A DNA stretch of 64,000 nt from Shinella daejeonensis (GTDB lineage: Bacteria; Pseudomonadota; Alphaproteobacteria; Rhizobiales; Rhizobiaceae): positions 744,001-808,000 of the forward strand of contig NZ_JAHWXY010000001.1 in assembly GCF_024281235.1 (NCBI RefSeq). Direction: 5' to 3'. Positions within the stretch are counted from its first letter, which is position 1; each line of letters opens with the position of its first letter. The position numbers and the translations under genes were made by a program. Under the pieces are notes generated by a model, which searched no databases, had not been told where the DNA came from, and saw nothing but the letters and a program-made list of their open reading frames with translations. Shown here in pieces: positions 44,515 through 54,021 of this stretch.

Positions 44515-45648
44515 CTATCGCGCCAGCACGTCGCGGATTTCCACGAGATTGGAGCGCACCCGCAGGATATAGAAGCCCATGGTGGCGAGATGGGTCGGCA
44601 TGATCCAGCCGTCTTCGCGACCGTTCGAGATGATGACCGGCTGGATGCGCAGGGCGGCGCGCAGCTGCTTCAGCGTTTCCGTCCAGAGCTGCGTGATGCC
44701 GCGCTGGGCGATGACGGAATCGAAATCCGCCCCCGCTCCCGAAAGCACGCCGTAATAGCCGTAAAGCTGGCCATAGGCGAACCAGAAGCGATCGTCGGCC
44801 CGCGTGTCGAACCAGCCGCCGTTATGGAATTCCGAGCGCTCCCGGATGATGGCGGAGGTGTTGCCGAGATCGTTGGCGATACGGTCGAGGAATTCGATGA
44901 AATTGTCGGCCCGGCCGTCGAAGGTCGCCTCGCAGGCGGCAAGCGAGGTGTTGAAGGCGCGCAGGTCCCGCATCGCCGCGCGGTAGAAACTCGGCGTCGG
45001 CGTCTTCGGCCCGAAGGGGTTGAGGCCGAAATACCAGGTTCCCTCGTTGAATTGCAGGTTGCCGCGCGCCGCCTGAAGGTTGTTGTTGACGCCCGAGGTG
45101 CCGCGAACCCGCCCGAGCGAATCGACCAGTTCGACGGTGGTGCGCCGCACGGCCTGATTGATGCCGCGCTGGAAGGACGCCTTGTTGTCGAGCCAGGGCG
45201 TATCGTCCCAATCGAGGCCGAACAGGCCGGTCTTGTAAAGCAGCATGGAGGAAACCCATGCGTTATGGTTCACGTTGAGGTCGATGAGATCGGCGGCCAC
45301 GTCGACGATCGCCGAAGCCTGGCAGACGTTTGCCGGAGCCGTCTCCCCGGCCGCAGCCGCCGTCGTGACCGGCTGCCCGGCATCGTTCTTGCGGGCATTG
45401 AGATTGTAGGCGTTGACATAATCCGGATCGAAGCCGGTCCAGACCTGCGTGTTCCAGACGAAATAGCCGTAACCGGCGACAATCAGCAAAAGAACGACGC
45501 CGATCGGCCCCTTGATGATCCAGCTCCGCCCCCGATACCAGCCGGCAACGGTGACGAAGGGCCACAACACAAAGGCGACCGCCTGACCGATCCCCCGGCC
45601 GACCGCCGAAAAAAGGCGCTGAAAGAACGCGACGACCGGATCAAGCAT
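44515..45648 (-). CDS. DUF2333 family membrane-anchored protein
   Basis: 377 aa. One membrane helix (about 46-64, GPIGVVLLLIVAGYGYFVW) follows a short cytoplasmic N-terminus and a first hydrophobic segment (about 17-35). The rest, ending NLVEIRDVLAR, is a helical periplasmic domain of about 310 residues characteristic of DUF2333. No enzyme motif seen. Last gene of the five-gene AAA+ operon; its ATG lies inside the end of the upstream gene (8-bp overlap), implying translational coupling. It probably links that machinery to the inner membrane. Confidence 0.85.
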   Translation of the reverse strand: MLDPVVAFFQRLFSAVGRGIGQAVAFVLWPFVTVAGWYRGRSWIIKGPIGVVLLLIVAGYGYFVWNTQVWTGFDPDYVNAYNLNARKNDAGQPVTTAAAAGETAPANVCQASAIVDVAADLIDLNVNHNAWVSSMLLYKTGLFGLDWDDTPWLDNKASFQRGINQAVRRTTVELVDSLGRVRGTSGVNNNLQAARGNLQFNEGTWYFGLNPFGPKTPTPSFYRAAMRDLRAFNTSLAACEATFDGRADNFIEFLDRIANDLGNTSAIIRERSEFHNGGWFDTRADDRFWFAYGQLYGYYGVLSGAGADFDSVIAQRGITQLWTETLKQLRAALRIQPVIISNGREDGWIMPTHLATMGFYILRVRSNLVEIRDVLAR

Positions 45649-46942
45649 GTAATTTGTCCTTTCTGATGCCGAAGAGTTTCCTGCGGAAGGCAGCCTTGTC
45701 CCGCAGATAGGTCTCCGTCAACGTCGCGACCACATAGGCGCGAAACTTTTCATCGAACCTTTCGTAATCGGCGTAGAAACCCTGCTTGTCGAAAACGAAG
45801 CGAGAAACGAAATCGAACGGCGTCAGCCGGGCGATCAGCCGGTTGACGAGCCACTGGTCCGGATGGGCCGGCGCCGCGCGCACCAGAAGGAAGCGCCGCT
45901 GCGGCGCGATCGCCTCCATACGGATCTCGCCGGTCGCCGCCACGGTGCGCATCGCCTCCTGAAGGAAGGGGTAGAGCCCGTCTTCCGCCACCAGCGCGGC
46001 GTTGCGATGCACCCAGGTCTGCATCCATATGCGGTCCGCCTTCGCAAGATCGACCGCCGGATCGGCACGATGGACGAGCCCGGCAAGCACCATGTCGGCG
46101 CGATGGCGATAAAGGCCGGACGGCTCCACCCAGGAGGCGCGCGGCAGTTCCAGCCGCTTCGTGCGGACGAGAAAATCGAAGATCCGCTTGTGGTCGTCCA
46201 GCGCGATATAGCTCACCTGCCAGGGCCGCGAACGGCGGAAGCCGGGAACCGACGGATCGCAGATCACGGTCGTCGTCCTGTCGTCGAGGAAGACGAAGAC
46301 ACCGCCGAAATGGTTCGCCCAGAACGCCTCGTGGCGGAACACCAGCCGGTCCGGCACCAGCGCATTCTGGCGGATGTCACCGGTCTGCCGCGCCAGTTCC
46401 ACCATGCGCTCCAGCATCGCGTCATCCGCCCAGGCATTCGGCACCGTCGTCAGCCGGTCGACAAGGCCCCGCAGTTCCGCCGCCTTGCCGAGCATGTCCT
46501 CGGCAGAAAGCACCCGGAAGCGCACTTCGCTGATCGACAGGAGATCGTCCACATCGCGCACGACGGAAACCGACTCCTCGATCTCGCCATAGAGCGCGTC
46601 GCGAATGGTGATGGCGTTGATCGCCCGCGCGTTGGCGGCGAAGAATTCATGCATCAGGGCGGCGGTGTTGGAAAAGCTCGTATGCACCACCGGCAGTTCC
46701 ACCTGATCCGGCATCATGACGATGAAGCGGCGGTTGACGCTGTTTGGATCGAGATAGTCCCGGTCTCCCAGTTCCTCGGCGATTTCCGGCGAGAAACCCG
46801 TCATGTCGATGCGGAAACGCGACAGCGCCGTGCGCCGGTTGCCGAAGGCGTCCAGCGCCTTGTTGTAGCGCTCGACCAGATGCGGTTCCTCGACCGGCAG
46901 CAGCCGCCCGTAGAGCAGTTCGGCTTCGACAAGACGGTTCAT
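45641..46942 (-). CDS. DUF6638-like soluble protein of unknown function
   Basis: 433 aa from ATG 46942 (MNRLVEAELLYGRLL); a TTG at 46984 would add 14 residues. No signal peptide or membrane helix. The protein is rich in Arg/Phe/Asp, with a patch of conserved-looking acidic/aromatic segments (FRIDMTGFSPEIAEELGDRD, FVFLDDRTTTVICDPSVPGF). I believe it matches DUF6638 by overall sequence, but could not check. It sits 88 bp after the AAA+ gene and overlaps DUF2333. Confidence 0.75.
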   Translation of the reverse strand: MNRLVEAELLYGRLLPVEEPHLVERYNKALDAFGNRRTALSRFRIDMTGFSPEIAEELGDRDYLDPNSVNRRFIVMMPDQVELPVVHTSFSNTAALMHEFFAANARAINAITIRDALYGEIEESVSVVRDVDDLLSISEVRFRVLSAEDMLGKAAELRGLVDRLTTVPNAWADDAMLERMVELARQTGDIRQNALVPDRLVFRHEAFWANHFGGVFVFLDDRTTTVICDPSVPGFRRSRPWQVSYIALDDHKRIFDFLVRTKRLELPRASWVEPSGLYRHRADMVLAGLVHRADPAVDLAKADRIWMQTWVHRNAALVAEDGLYPFLQEAMRTVAATGEIRMEAIAPQRRFLLVRAAPAHPDQWLVNRLIARLTPFDFVSRFVFDKQGFYADYERFDEKFRAYVVATLTETYLRDKAAFRRKLFGIRKDKLHA

Positions 46943-47030
46943 GGCCGCACCGATACAGGCAGGAAAACGTGCCGGGGCGGGCAATTTCCATGGGCCGCCG
47001 CAGTCGTCTTCAACACGGGCTTCCGCTTTC

Positions 47031-48938
47031 TCACCAGCGCCCCTCCGTCTTCATCGTCTCGATTTCGAGGATCGCCTTTTCACGCTGGCGTTCACGGCGG
47101 ATGATGTCGGAGACCGCAGCGGCGTCGGATGCGTCGGTGTAGCGGAACTCCGAATCGGCGTAGCGATTGATCTCCTGAAGCACCATTTCCATGGTGATCG
47201 GCCCGCGCAATTCCTCGATCATCGCCTTCTTCTCGTCGTAGCTCCGGCGCATGAAGGCGTCGGGCGTCGCAAACCAGTCGTCCGGCAGATCCACGTCCAT
47301 GGCGCGCATCTTGACGGCATCGGTGATGTTGCGGATGGCGCGGCCGGTAAACCGCGGCTCGGCAAGCTTGATGGCGTGCAGGTAGCGGCCGATATCCTCC
47401 AGCGTGCGGATCGCCCCATGCTCCTTTTCATGGCGCTGCCAGACGGCGAGAAGGCCGTCTTCCTGCGGTTCGGAATGCCGGTCGTAGGAGGTCAGGACGG
47501 CCCGCCGGATTTCCTGTCCGGCAAAAAGCGGGTGATCGCCGAGCGGAATGGCGTGATTGCGGCCGACGAGCAGCGCGAAGATGTCGATATAATCGCTTTC
47601 CGTCTGCGGCCCGTCCACCAGCCAGCGGGCGCCGGCGCGCTGGCGCAGCGCATCGTCGACATTTTCCGGATAGTTGGAGAACATGCCGAAGGTGCAATTG
47701 CCGCGCACCACCGTGGAGGCGCCGGCGAAACTTTCCATCAGCACCGCCGTCACCTCGTGCTGGCCCGCGGACGCCCGGTCGTCGGAGCGCTTCGCCGCCA
47801 CCTGGTCGACATCGTCGATGGTGCCGAAACCGATCGTCTTCGGGTTCATGACGTTGGTCACGAACTCCTTGCAGTTCTGGCCGGACTTGCCCTGATAGGA
47901 GGAAATCTGGTCGACGCCGAAATTCTCGTAATGGAAGGCGTAGCCGGCGACCGCGCAATAGTCGTTGAGAAGGCCGGCCAGCATCTGGATGAGGATCGTC
48001 TTGCCGGTGCCCGGCATGCCGTCGCCGATGAAGGTGAAGAGGAAACCGCCAAGCTCGACGAACGGGTTCATCTGCCGCTCGAAATCATAGGCGACGAGCA
48101 TCCGCGCAAGCTTCATCGCCTGATATTTGGCGATGTGATTGCCGATGATCTCCTCCGGCTTCTTGAAGGCCATGACCAGCGGCCCGCGCTTGCGGCCGGG
48201 CGCGACGTCGAAGCCGTCAAGAACAAAATCGTCCTGCTCGATACGGATATGGGCGTTCGCGAAGCCGGAAAGCCCGCTGAAGCGCGCCTTTCGGCCGATC
48301 AGCCCTTCGAGCGCCACACGCGCGAAGGCGCGCGCCCGGCTGGTGAGCGCCGCATCGTCCGACGCGCCGGCAAGCATGCGGTCGAGACCGGCCACCATGC
48401 TTTTCAGCGCATCCTGCGGCGTATCGAAACGATAGTCCGGCTCATCGCCATCCTCGACGGGCTCCGCCTCGCCCGAAAGGGTCGCGCCGAGATAGGCCGC
48501 GAAGGTGAAGGATGCCACATAGGCGGAGGCCGCTAGCAGCGCCTTGAAGCGGTCCGCTTCCGCGCCGGCAAGCGGCGACTGGCAATTGCGCGCTTGCAGG
48601 CTTTCAAGATCGCTCTGCCGCGAGAAGGCATCGGCCACCGCCAGCGCCACCTGCAATCCCCGCCGCGCCCGGTAAAGCACCGCATGCTGCTGCGGCGTCA
48701 GCAGCGGATCGTCGGCGCGCACGGACTGGATGGTGCGAATGAGTTCCACCTCCCGGCTTCGTCGCACCCCGCCCGTGGAAACAGGGGAAACGAAGCGCCG
48801 GCCGGTCCCGGCGAGCGTCGTGCCGCCGCCGGCGTCGCTTTCCAGAATGGCGATCTTCGTCACGAGGCTCTGCGCCACCGCGCGATGCACGGCGATATCG
48901 TCCTCGCGGATGGCGGTAAGACCTGCGTTGAGGCTCAT
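47031..48938 (-). CDS. AAA+ ATPase, central component of an uncharacterised operon
   Basis: 635 aa. A long N-terminal region (1 to about 290) with no recognised domain contains a small hydrophobic stretch (about 132-152). The AAA+ core follows: Walker A GDGMPGTGKT at 305-314, Walker B GFGTIDDVD at 370-378, likely sensor-1 Asn422 (GMFSNYPE) and Arg434/Arg438 as possible finger residues (DALRQRAGARW). In Walker B the usual acidic pair is DD, so the catalytic Glu is Asp376. A helical C-terminal lid (about 500-560) and a charged tail follow. It is not a MoxR, ClpX or FtsH type by these motifs. It lies 4 bp after the upstream gene. Confidence 0.85.
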   Translation of the reverse strand: MSLNAGLTAIREDDIAVHRAVAQSLVTKIAILESDAGGGTTLAGTGRRFVSPVSTGGVRRSREVELIRTIQSVRADDPLLTPQQHAVLYRARRGLQVALAVADAFSRQSDLESLQARNCQSPLAGAEADRFKALLAASAYVASFTFAAYLGATLSGEAEPVEDGDEPDYRFDTPQDALKSMVAGLDRMLAGASDDAALTSRARAFARVALEGLIGRKARFSGLSGFANAHIRIEQDDFVLDGFDVAPGRKRGPLVMAFKKPEEIIGNHIAKYQAMKLARMLVAYDFERQMNPFVELGGFLFTFIGDGMPGTGKTILIQMLAGLLNDYCAVAGYAFHYENFGVDQISSYQGKSGQNCKEFVTNVMNPKTIGFGTIDDVDQVAAKRSDDRASAGQHEVTAVLMESFAGASTVVRGNCTFGMFSNYPENVDDALRQRAGARWLVDGPQTESDYIDIFALLVGRNHAIPLGDHPLFAGQEIRRAVLTSYDRHSEPQEDGLLAVWQRHEKEHGAIRTLEDIGRYLHAIKLAEPRFTGRAIRNITDAVKMRAMDVDLPDDWFATPDAFMRRSYDEKKAMIEELRGPITMEMVLQEINRYADSEFRYTDASDAAAVSDIIRRERQREKAILEIETMKTEGRW

Positions 48939-48942
48939 CGGT

Positions 48943-50091
48943 TCATACCTCGCTGATCACCTGGTTTCCGGAGATCACATGCACCTTGTAGTCTCCGAAG
49001 ATATTCTCCGCCTCACCCGCCGCATAGAGCGCCTGATAGGCGTCATGCGGCACCAGCGCGTGTTTCTCATAGGCGCTGACCCCCATGCGCACGGCCTCCA
49101 GATCGCCGGTCTCGACATGGAATTCCTCCTGCGCCGGGGTGGAATTCCAGAACCCTTTCCGCGCCGGTCGCTCCGCCGTGGAAAACACCTCCTGCACCGT
49201 CCAGGTAAGCAGCCAGGCGTTTTCCGGCCGGCGAACGCGGGACAGGATTCCGTTAACCCGCTCATTGTTCTCCGTGACGCCGGCCGAATAGAACGGGCCG
49301 AGCACGATGCGACGGAGCTGCTTGGGATGCAGCGCCGGGAAATCCCTGTCCAGATTGGTGGCGATGGTGACCGGGGACAGCGAATAGGCGCTGTTTTTGA
49401 GCGCGAAGTCGTCGAACAGTCTGGCAAGCTCCGGATTGAGCAGCCCGCCGACCGGCAGCGGGATATCCACCTCCGGGTCGAGCCTGCCCTCCGGTGTCAC
49501 CAGCATGTCGACGATCGTCTCGCTCGAATCCTCGATGGTCGCCATATAGACCATGGGCAGGGTCGCCGTGCCGTCGAAAGCCCCCCAGCTAACGATGTAA
49601 TAGGGCCGCATGGTCTTGGGATTGACGGCGACGCGGATGGTTTCCGGCAGCACGAAGGGCGAGAAGATGTCCCCCTTGCCGATCTGTTCGAGATAGAGCC
49701 TTTCGGCCATGCGCGCCTGGAGCACGGCGGGAAAGGCTTTCTGCCGCAGGATGAAATCCGCCATCTCGACGCGCAGCTGATCGGCGGTCGGCATCGCCGC
49801 AAGACGCTGTTCCGCGCTCTGGCGGTCGTTTTCAAGCTCCAGCACGTTCTGGAACACCGGAAAACCGCTTTCCGCCCGGGAAATGCGGAACTGATCGACG
49901 AAGCCGATGCGGTTCTCCCAGCAGGCGAAGGACGCCTTCAGCCGGGCGAGATAGGGCATCACCGCCTCACCCACGACGCTGTTGCGATAAAACGGCGAGT
50001 TGCGGTCGGCAAGGAAGACTTCGAGGCCTGCCAGCGCAGAACGGATCGTGGCGAAATACTGGCCCACAGGGCTGTCGGCGGCGATGTTCAT
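48943..50091 (-). CDS. Soluble protein of unknown function (382 aa)
   Basis: No signal peptide, membrane helix or motif recognised. The N-terminal third is helical (ATIRSALAGLEVFLADRNSP), the middle is mixed alpha/beta with a beta-rich stretch (PYYIVSWGAFDGTATLPMVY), and the end is YKVHVISGNQVISEV. It is 4 bp upstream of the AAA+ gene and 58 bp downstream of the coiled-coil gene, so it is likely an adaptor or substrate protein of that ATPase. Confidence 0.75.
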   Translation of the reverse strand: MNIAADSPVGQYFATIRSALAGLEVFLADRNSPFYRNSVVGEAVMPYLARLKASFACWENRIGFVDQFRISRAESGFPVFQNVLELENDRQSAEQRLAAMPTADQLRVEMADFILRQKAFPAVLQARMAERLYLEQIGKGDIFSPFVLPETIRVAVNPKTMRPYYIVSWGAFDGTATLPMVYMATIEDSSETIVDMLVTPEGRLDPEVDIPLPVGGLLNPELARLFDDFALKNSAYSLSPVTIATNLDRDFPALHPKQLRRIVLGPFYSAGVTENNERVNGILSRVRRPENAWLLTWTVQEVFSTAERPARKGFWNSTPAQEEFHVETGDLEAVRMGVSAYEKHALVPHDAYQALYAAGEAENIFGDYKVHVISGNQVISEV

Positions 50092-50149
50092 GCGGCCGCC
50101 GTCCCCGCGACGCCGCTCTCCATCCTGCGGGACAACACGACGGCCCCCA

Positions 50150-51238
50150 TCACGGCTTCACGTAATCGGCGGCGTTATGCTTGTCCATCACCTCCTGGAA
50201 GCGGCGCGTGAAGGCGTCGTCGGCAAGTTTCTTGCGGCGCTGGATATCCTGCGTGGCGATCATGTTCTTCTCGTGCATCTCGAGCAGATCGCCGATATGG
50301 CGCTGCGCCGCCGAGCCGATGCCGGCCATGGTCTCCTCGGCCGCGGTGTCGACCTGGCTGCCGAGCGTATTGATCTTGTGGGCCACATCCTGCTGCGCGG
50401 CCGTCTTCAGCGAGTCCTCCAGCGCCTTGTAGAGCACGATGCGCTGTTCGGTATCGATGGTCAGCTTGTTGATCAGCGTGTTCTGCGCGGCGATCTGGTT
50501 GTTGAGCGAATCGACGAAGGTCTGGAACATCGAGGTATAGCGCTCCAGCGTCTGGCTTTCGGCCAGCAGCTCCTGCTCCTTCGCCTGCATCTGGTTGTAT
50601 TCCGTCGCCAGCGCCGAGCGCTCCCCTTCAAGATCGGCGCGCGTCTTCTGATCCGTGGAGGCGGCGATGCGATTTTCCACATCGAGAAGCGAGGGATTGA
50701 GTTCCTCGATGCGCGTCTGCGTGGCCTCCAGCGTCGCCATGGTCGTCTTGCGCCGCTCGATCACCTGCACGAGGCTCGTCTCGGAGGTCTTGTAGCGTTG
50801 CTCCAGGATGGTTTTCTGTTCCTTGAGGATACCGACGATCGTATCGGATTTGGCGAGCAGTTCCTGGAGATTGCCGGCAAGCGACATGTTGCGCACCCGA
50901 TCGGTCCGCAGACGCTGCATCTTCTGCCTGGAGAAAAGCCCGATGAACTTCTCGTAGCCCGTATAGTTCTTCATGCTTTCGAATTCCGAACCGAAGACGT
51001 TGGTGGCGTCCTCCAGCCCGATGATCAGGTCGGCGATATTGCTTTCCATCACCTTCTGCTGGGCGATGACGTCCTCTATACGGGCGTTCTCGATATCGAA
51101 ATCGGCGTCGCCAAGCCGGGTGTCCGCCTTGGCGAACTGCTCCAGCAGGGTGCCGGATTGCTCCAGCTTGCCGCGCATCTGGTCGACAGCGCTCCGGGTC
51201 CTTTCGATCTCCGTGTCGAAATTCTGAAGTGTGGCCAT
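50150..51238 (-). CDS. Long coiled-coil protein, first gene of the AAA+ operon
   Basis: 362 aa, almost entirely Glu/Gln/Leu/Arg-rich helix predicted as coiled coil from about residue 5 to 340 (for example RIEELNPSLLDVENRIAAST). No membrane helix. The last third (about 250-340, QNTLINKLTIDTEQRIVLYK and later IATQDIQRRKKLADDAF) reminds me of the C-terminal coils of TelA-type toxic-anion resistance proteins, but the match is loose and unverified. ATG 51238 follows GGAAGGG. It starts the five-gene minus-strand operon. Confidence 0.75.
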   Translation of the reverse strand: MATLQNFDTEIERTRSAVDQMRGKLEQSGTLLEQFAKADTRLGDADFDIENARIEDVIAQQKVMESNIADLIIGLEDATNVFGSEFESMKNYTGYEKFIGLFSRQKMQRLRTDRVRNMSLAGNLQELLAKSDTIVGILKEQKTILEQRYKTSETSLVQVIERRKTTMATLEATQTRIEELNPSLLDVENRIAASTDQKTRADLEGERSALATEYNQMQAKEQELLAESQTLERYTSMFQTFVDSLNNQIAAQNTLINKLTIDTEQRIVLYKALEDSLKTAAQQDVAHKINTLGSQVDTAAEETMAGIGSAAQRHIGDLLEMHEKNMIATQDIQRRKKLADDAFTRRFQEVMDKHNAADYVKP

Positions 51239-51415
51239 CGGCTTTTCCCTTCCTCGTTACCGGCAGGCGCGCTTGACGCCCGATCCATTGCGCAGACCGT
51301 GACCCTATACGAATCCGGCCGGGCGGAAACCCGCTCCGGCGCGCGCCCGCAGAAGATGTGGGACGGCCGCCCGCCCCCGCAAGAGCAGACAGGGGATTTT
51401 GCAACGGAAAACGGA

Positions 51416-51805
51416 CTATTGTGCCGGAGGATCGCGAAGATAGGCGATCAGGTTGGCGATGTCCTGCGGCTTCTTCAGTCCGACGAAACTCATCGCGGTG
51501 CCCTTCACCATGGCCTTGGGCGACAGGAGATATTCGCCAAGCAGCGCCTCGTCCCATACTTTGCCGCCCTCGGCGAAGCCGAGCATGGCCTTCGAATAGC
51601 TGAAGTCCTCCACCGAGGCGACGGGACGGCCGATGATACCGGCGAGCGTCGGCCCGACCCGGTTCACGGGCTCGGTGGTGTGACAGGCGGCGCATTTGCG
51701 AAAGACGGCCTTGCCGGCGACCGCGTCGCCTTCCTCCGCCAGCGCAGGGACGGCCAATGCCGGCGACAGCAGACAGAGCGCCAGTCCTATTCCCGCGGTT
51801 CTCAC
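51416..51805 (-). CDS. Periplasmic c-type cytochrome, class I
   Basis: 129 aa. Signal peptide 1-23 (ending VPALAEEG), heme site CAACH (Cys at about 38), GPTLAGIIG and a C-terminal Met ligand region (MSFVGLKKPQDIANLIAYL, the YL ending typical of class I). A small soluble or loosely membrane-bound electron carrier. Between the AAA+ operon and choX, with no obvious operon partner. Confidence 0.93.
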   Translation of the reverse strand: MRTAGIGLALCLLSPALAVPALAEEGDAVAGKAVFRKCAACHTTEPVNRVGPTLAGIIGRPVASVEDFSYSKAMLGFAEGGKVWDEALLGEYLLSPKAMVKGTAMSFVGLKKPQDIANLIAYLRDPPAQ

Positions 51806-52104
51806 AGGTTTTCCTTTCCCCGCCCGCCTCGATGAGCGCTGCTGACGTCATCCCGGTGGCGGCGGCGACAGGAAGCATACGTGTCGCCGCCGCGGATTTC
51901 CACCTGCCCGCTGTGTCTGCTTTTTGCGGACAGAGCGCAAAATCCACAGAAAAGCGCAAGGCCCGTTGCCTGCGACACTCAGATGCCGAATTGCGAAACA
52001 GCCGAAGGTTTTTGAACGGCCCATCCCCGTCGATATGGGTTAAACAGCTTGAAAGCATGACGTTTTGATGATTGGCTACGACACTAATTTTTAGGGGAAC
52101 GAAA
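51806..52104. other. Divergent control region between the cytochrome c gene and choX
   Basis: 299 bp without a supportable gene. TTGAAA near 52050 and an AT-rich block just before the choX ribosome site (AGGGGAAC) are promoter-like, but I cannot assign a convincing -10. No repeat or RNA seen. Confidence 0.35.
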
Positions 52105-53055
52105 ATGAAGACTTCATCGCTTATCAGACTGACGCTTGCCGCCGCCGTGTCGGCCATGGCTTTCGGCGCCGCCGCCGCCGAACCAGAAAGCTGTGGCAAG
52201 GTGCGCTTCTCGGACGTCGGCTGGACGGACATCACCGCCACGACGGCGCTCGCCACGACCGTCCTGAAGAGCATCGGCTACGAGACGGACGTGACCGTGC
52301 TCTCGGTTCCCGTCACCTATACGTCGCTCAGCAACAATGACATCGACGTCTTCCTCGGCAACTGGATGCCGACCATGGAGGCCGACATCGCGCCTTTCCG
52401 TGAGGACGGCTCGGTCGAAACCGTCCGGGTGAACCTCGAGGGCGCGAAATACACGCTGGCGACCAATGCGAAGGGGGCCGAACTCGGCATCAAGGACTTC
52501 AAGGACATCGCCACCCACAAGAGCGATCTCGACGGCAAGATCTACGCCATCGAACCCGGCAACGACGGCAACCGGCTGATCATCGACATGGTTTCGGACA
52601 ACAAGTTCGATCTCGGCGACTTCGAGGTGGTGGAATCCTCCGAGCAGGGCATGCTTTCCGAAGTGGCGCGCGCCGAACAGGAAAGCCATCCGGTCGTCTT
52701 CCTCGCCTGGGAGCCGCATCCGATGAACGCCAACTTCAAGCTTACCTATCTTTCCGGCGGCGACGACGTGTTCGGCCCGGACTTCGGCGGTGCGACGGTG
52801 CTGACGAACGTGCGCAAGGGCTACACCGAGGAATGCGCGAACGTCGGCCAGTTCCTGAAGAACCTCTCCTTCACCCTTGCCATGGAAAACGAGGTCATGG
52901 GCAAGATCCTGAACGACAGTCAGGATCCCGACAGCGCCGCGACCGACTGGCTGAAGGCCAATCCCGCCGCCATCGAACCCTGGCTTGCAGGCGTCACCAC
53001 CCGGGACGGCAGCGGCGAAGCCCTGCCCGCCGCCAGGACCGCTCTCGGTCTTTGA
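52105..53055 (+). CDS. choX: Choline ABC transporter, periplasmic choline-binding protein
   Basis: 316 aa from ATG 52105 (AGGGGAAC upstream). Signal peptide 1 to about 24 (FGAAAAEP). Class-II betaine/choline-binding fold with the VRFSDVGWTDITATTALATT start and FLGNWMPTMEADI (Trp/aromatic residues that cage the quaternary amine). It delivers choline to ChoWV for glycine-betaine synthesis or catabolism in rhizobia. First gene of choXWV. Confidence 0.95.
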   Translation: MKTSSLIRLTLAAAVSAMAFGAAAAEPESCGKVRFSDVGWTDITATTALATTVLKSIGYETDVTVLSVPVTYTSLSNNDIDVFLGNWMPTMEADIAPFREDGSVETVRVNLEGAKYTLATNAKGAELGIKDFKDIATHKSDLDGKIYAIEPGNDGNRLIIDMVSDNKFDLGDFEVVESSEQGMLSEVARAEQESHPVVFLAWEPHPMNANFKLTYLSGGDDVFGPDFGGATVLTNVRKGYTEECANVGQFLKNLSFTLAMENEVMGKILNDSQDPDSAATDWLKANPAAIEPWLAGVTTRDGSGEALPAARTALGL

Positions 53056-53145
53056 TGACCGGGTCAGGGGCGGGAAGCCGGCTTCCCGCCCTGTCTTTCG
53101 GCCCCCATCATCGCCTCGCCAACAACCGGACAGGGACATAGACCC

Positions 53146-54021
53146 GTGGACTGGCTCACCGTCACAAAACTACCGATAGGGCCGTTCGCCAAGGAGGCCG
53201 TGAACTGGCTGACGACGAACGGCAAATCGTTCTTCGACTTTCTCAAGGTCATCCTGCAAGCCGGCATCGATGCGATGCTTTACCTGTTGCAGGCCCCCTT
53301 CATCGCCAGCGCCGGCGGAAAATTCGCCTATGCGCTGTTCCTCATCGCCATCGTGACCGGCGTCAGCTGGTATTTCCGCCGCTCGCGCAGCGTCGCGGCC
53401 TTCACCTTCTTCGGACTGCTGCTGATCGTCAATCAGGGCTACTGGAAGGAGACGACGGAGACGCTGGCGCTCGTACTGGCGGCCACCGGCGTCAGCATGG
53501 TCATCGGCGTTCCGCTCGGCATCGCGGCGGCGCGGCGGCCCTGGTTCTACGCCATCCTGCGGCCCGTGCTCGACCTGATGCAGACGATCCCGACCTTCGT
53601 CTATCTCATTCCGGCGCTGATCCTCTTCGGCCTCGGCATGGTGCCGGGCCTGATCGCCACGGTGATCTTCGCCATTCCCGCGCCGATCCGCCTCACCCGC
53701 CTCGGCATCATCTCGACGCCGCCGGCGCTGGTGGAGGCCGCCCAGGCCTTCGGCGCGACGCCCATGCAGGTGCTGCGCAAGGTGGAATTGCCCTTCGCCA
53801 CGCCGCAGATCATGGCCGGCCTCACCCAGACCATCATGCTCTCGCTTTCCATGGTGGTCATCGCCGCGCTGGTCGGCGCCAAGGGGCTCGGCGTGCCGGT
53901 CGTGCGCGCGCTCAACACCGTCAATATCTCCATGGGCTTCGAGGCCGGCCTCTGTATCGTGATCCTCGCGATCATCCTCGACCGTCTCTTCCGTTCTTCC
54001 GGCGAAGGAGAGCTGTCATGA
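53146..54021 (+). CDS. choW: Choline ABC transporter permease
   Basis: 291 aa, GTG start at 53146. Six to seven membrane helices with the ProW-type core LGIAAARRPWFYAILRPVLD and the EAA-like loop LVEAAQAFGATPMQVLRKVE. Stop overlaps choV by 4 bp (ATGA). Confidence 0.95.
   Translation: MDWLTVTKLPIGPFAKEAVNWLTTNGKSFFDFLKVILQAGIDAMLYLLQAPFIASAGGKFAYALFLIAIVTGVSWYFRRSRSVAAFTFFGLLLIVNQGYWKETTETLALVLAATGVSMVIGVPLGIAAARRPWFYAILRPVLDLMQTIPTFVYLIPALILFGLGMVPGLIATVIFAIPAPIRLTRLGIISTPPALVEAAQAFGATPMQVLRKVELPFATPQIMAGLTQTIMLSLSMVVIAALVGAKGLGVPVVRALNTVNISMGFEAGLCIVILAIILDRLFRSSGEGELS

Noticed and set aside
42769-45666. 965-codon open frame on the plus strand opposite fhs and DUF2333
   Set aside because: Composition is the mirror of GC-rich genes on the other strand, with no motifs; it spans two real genes and their gap.
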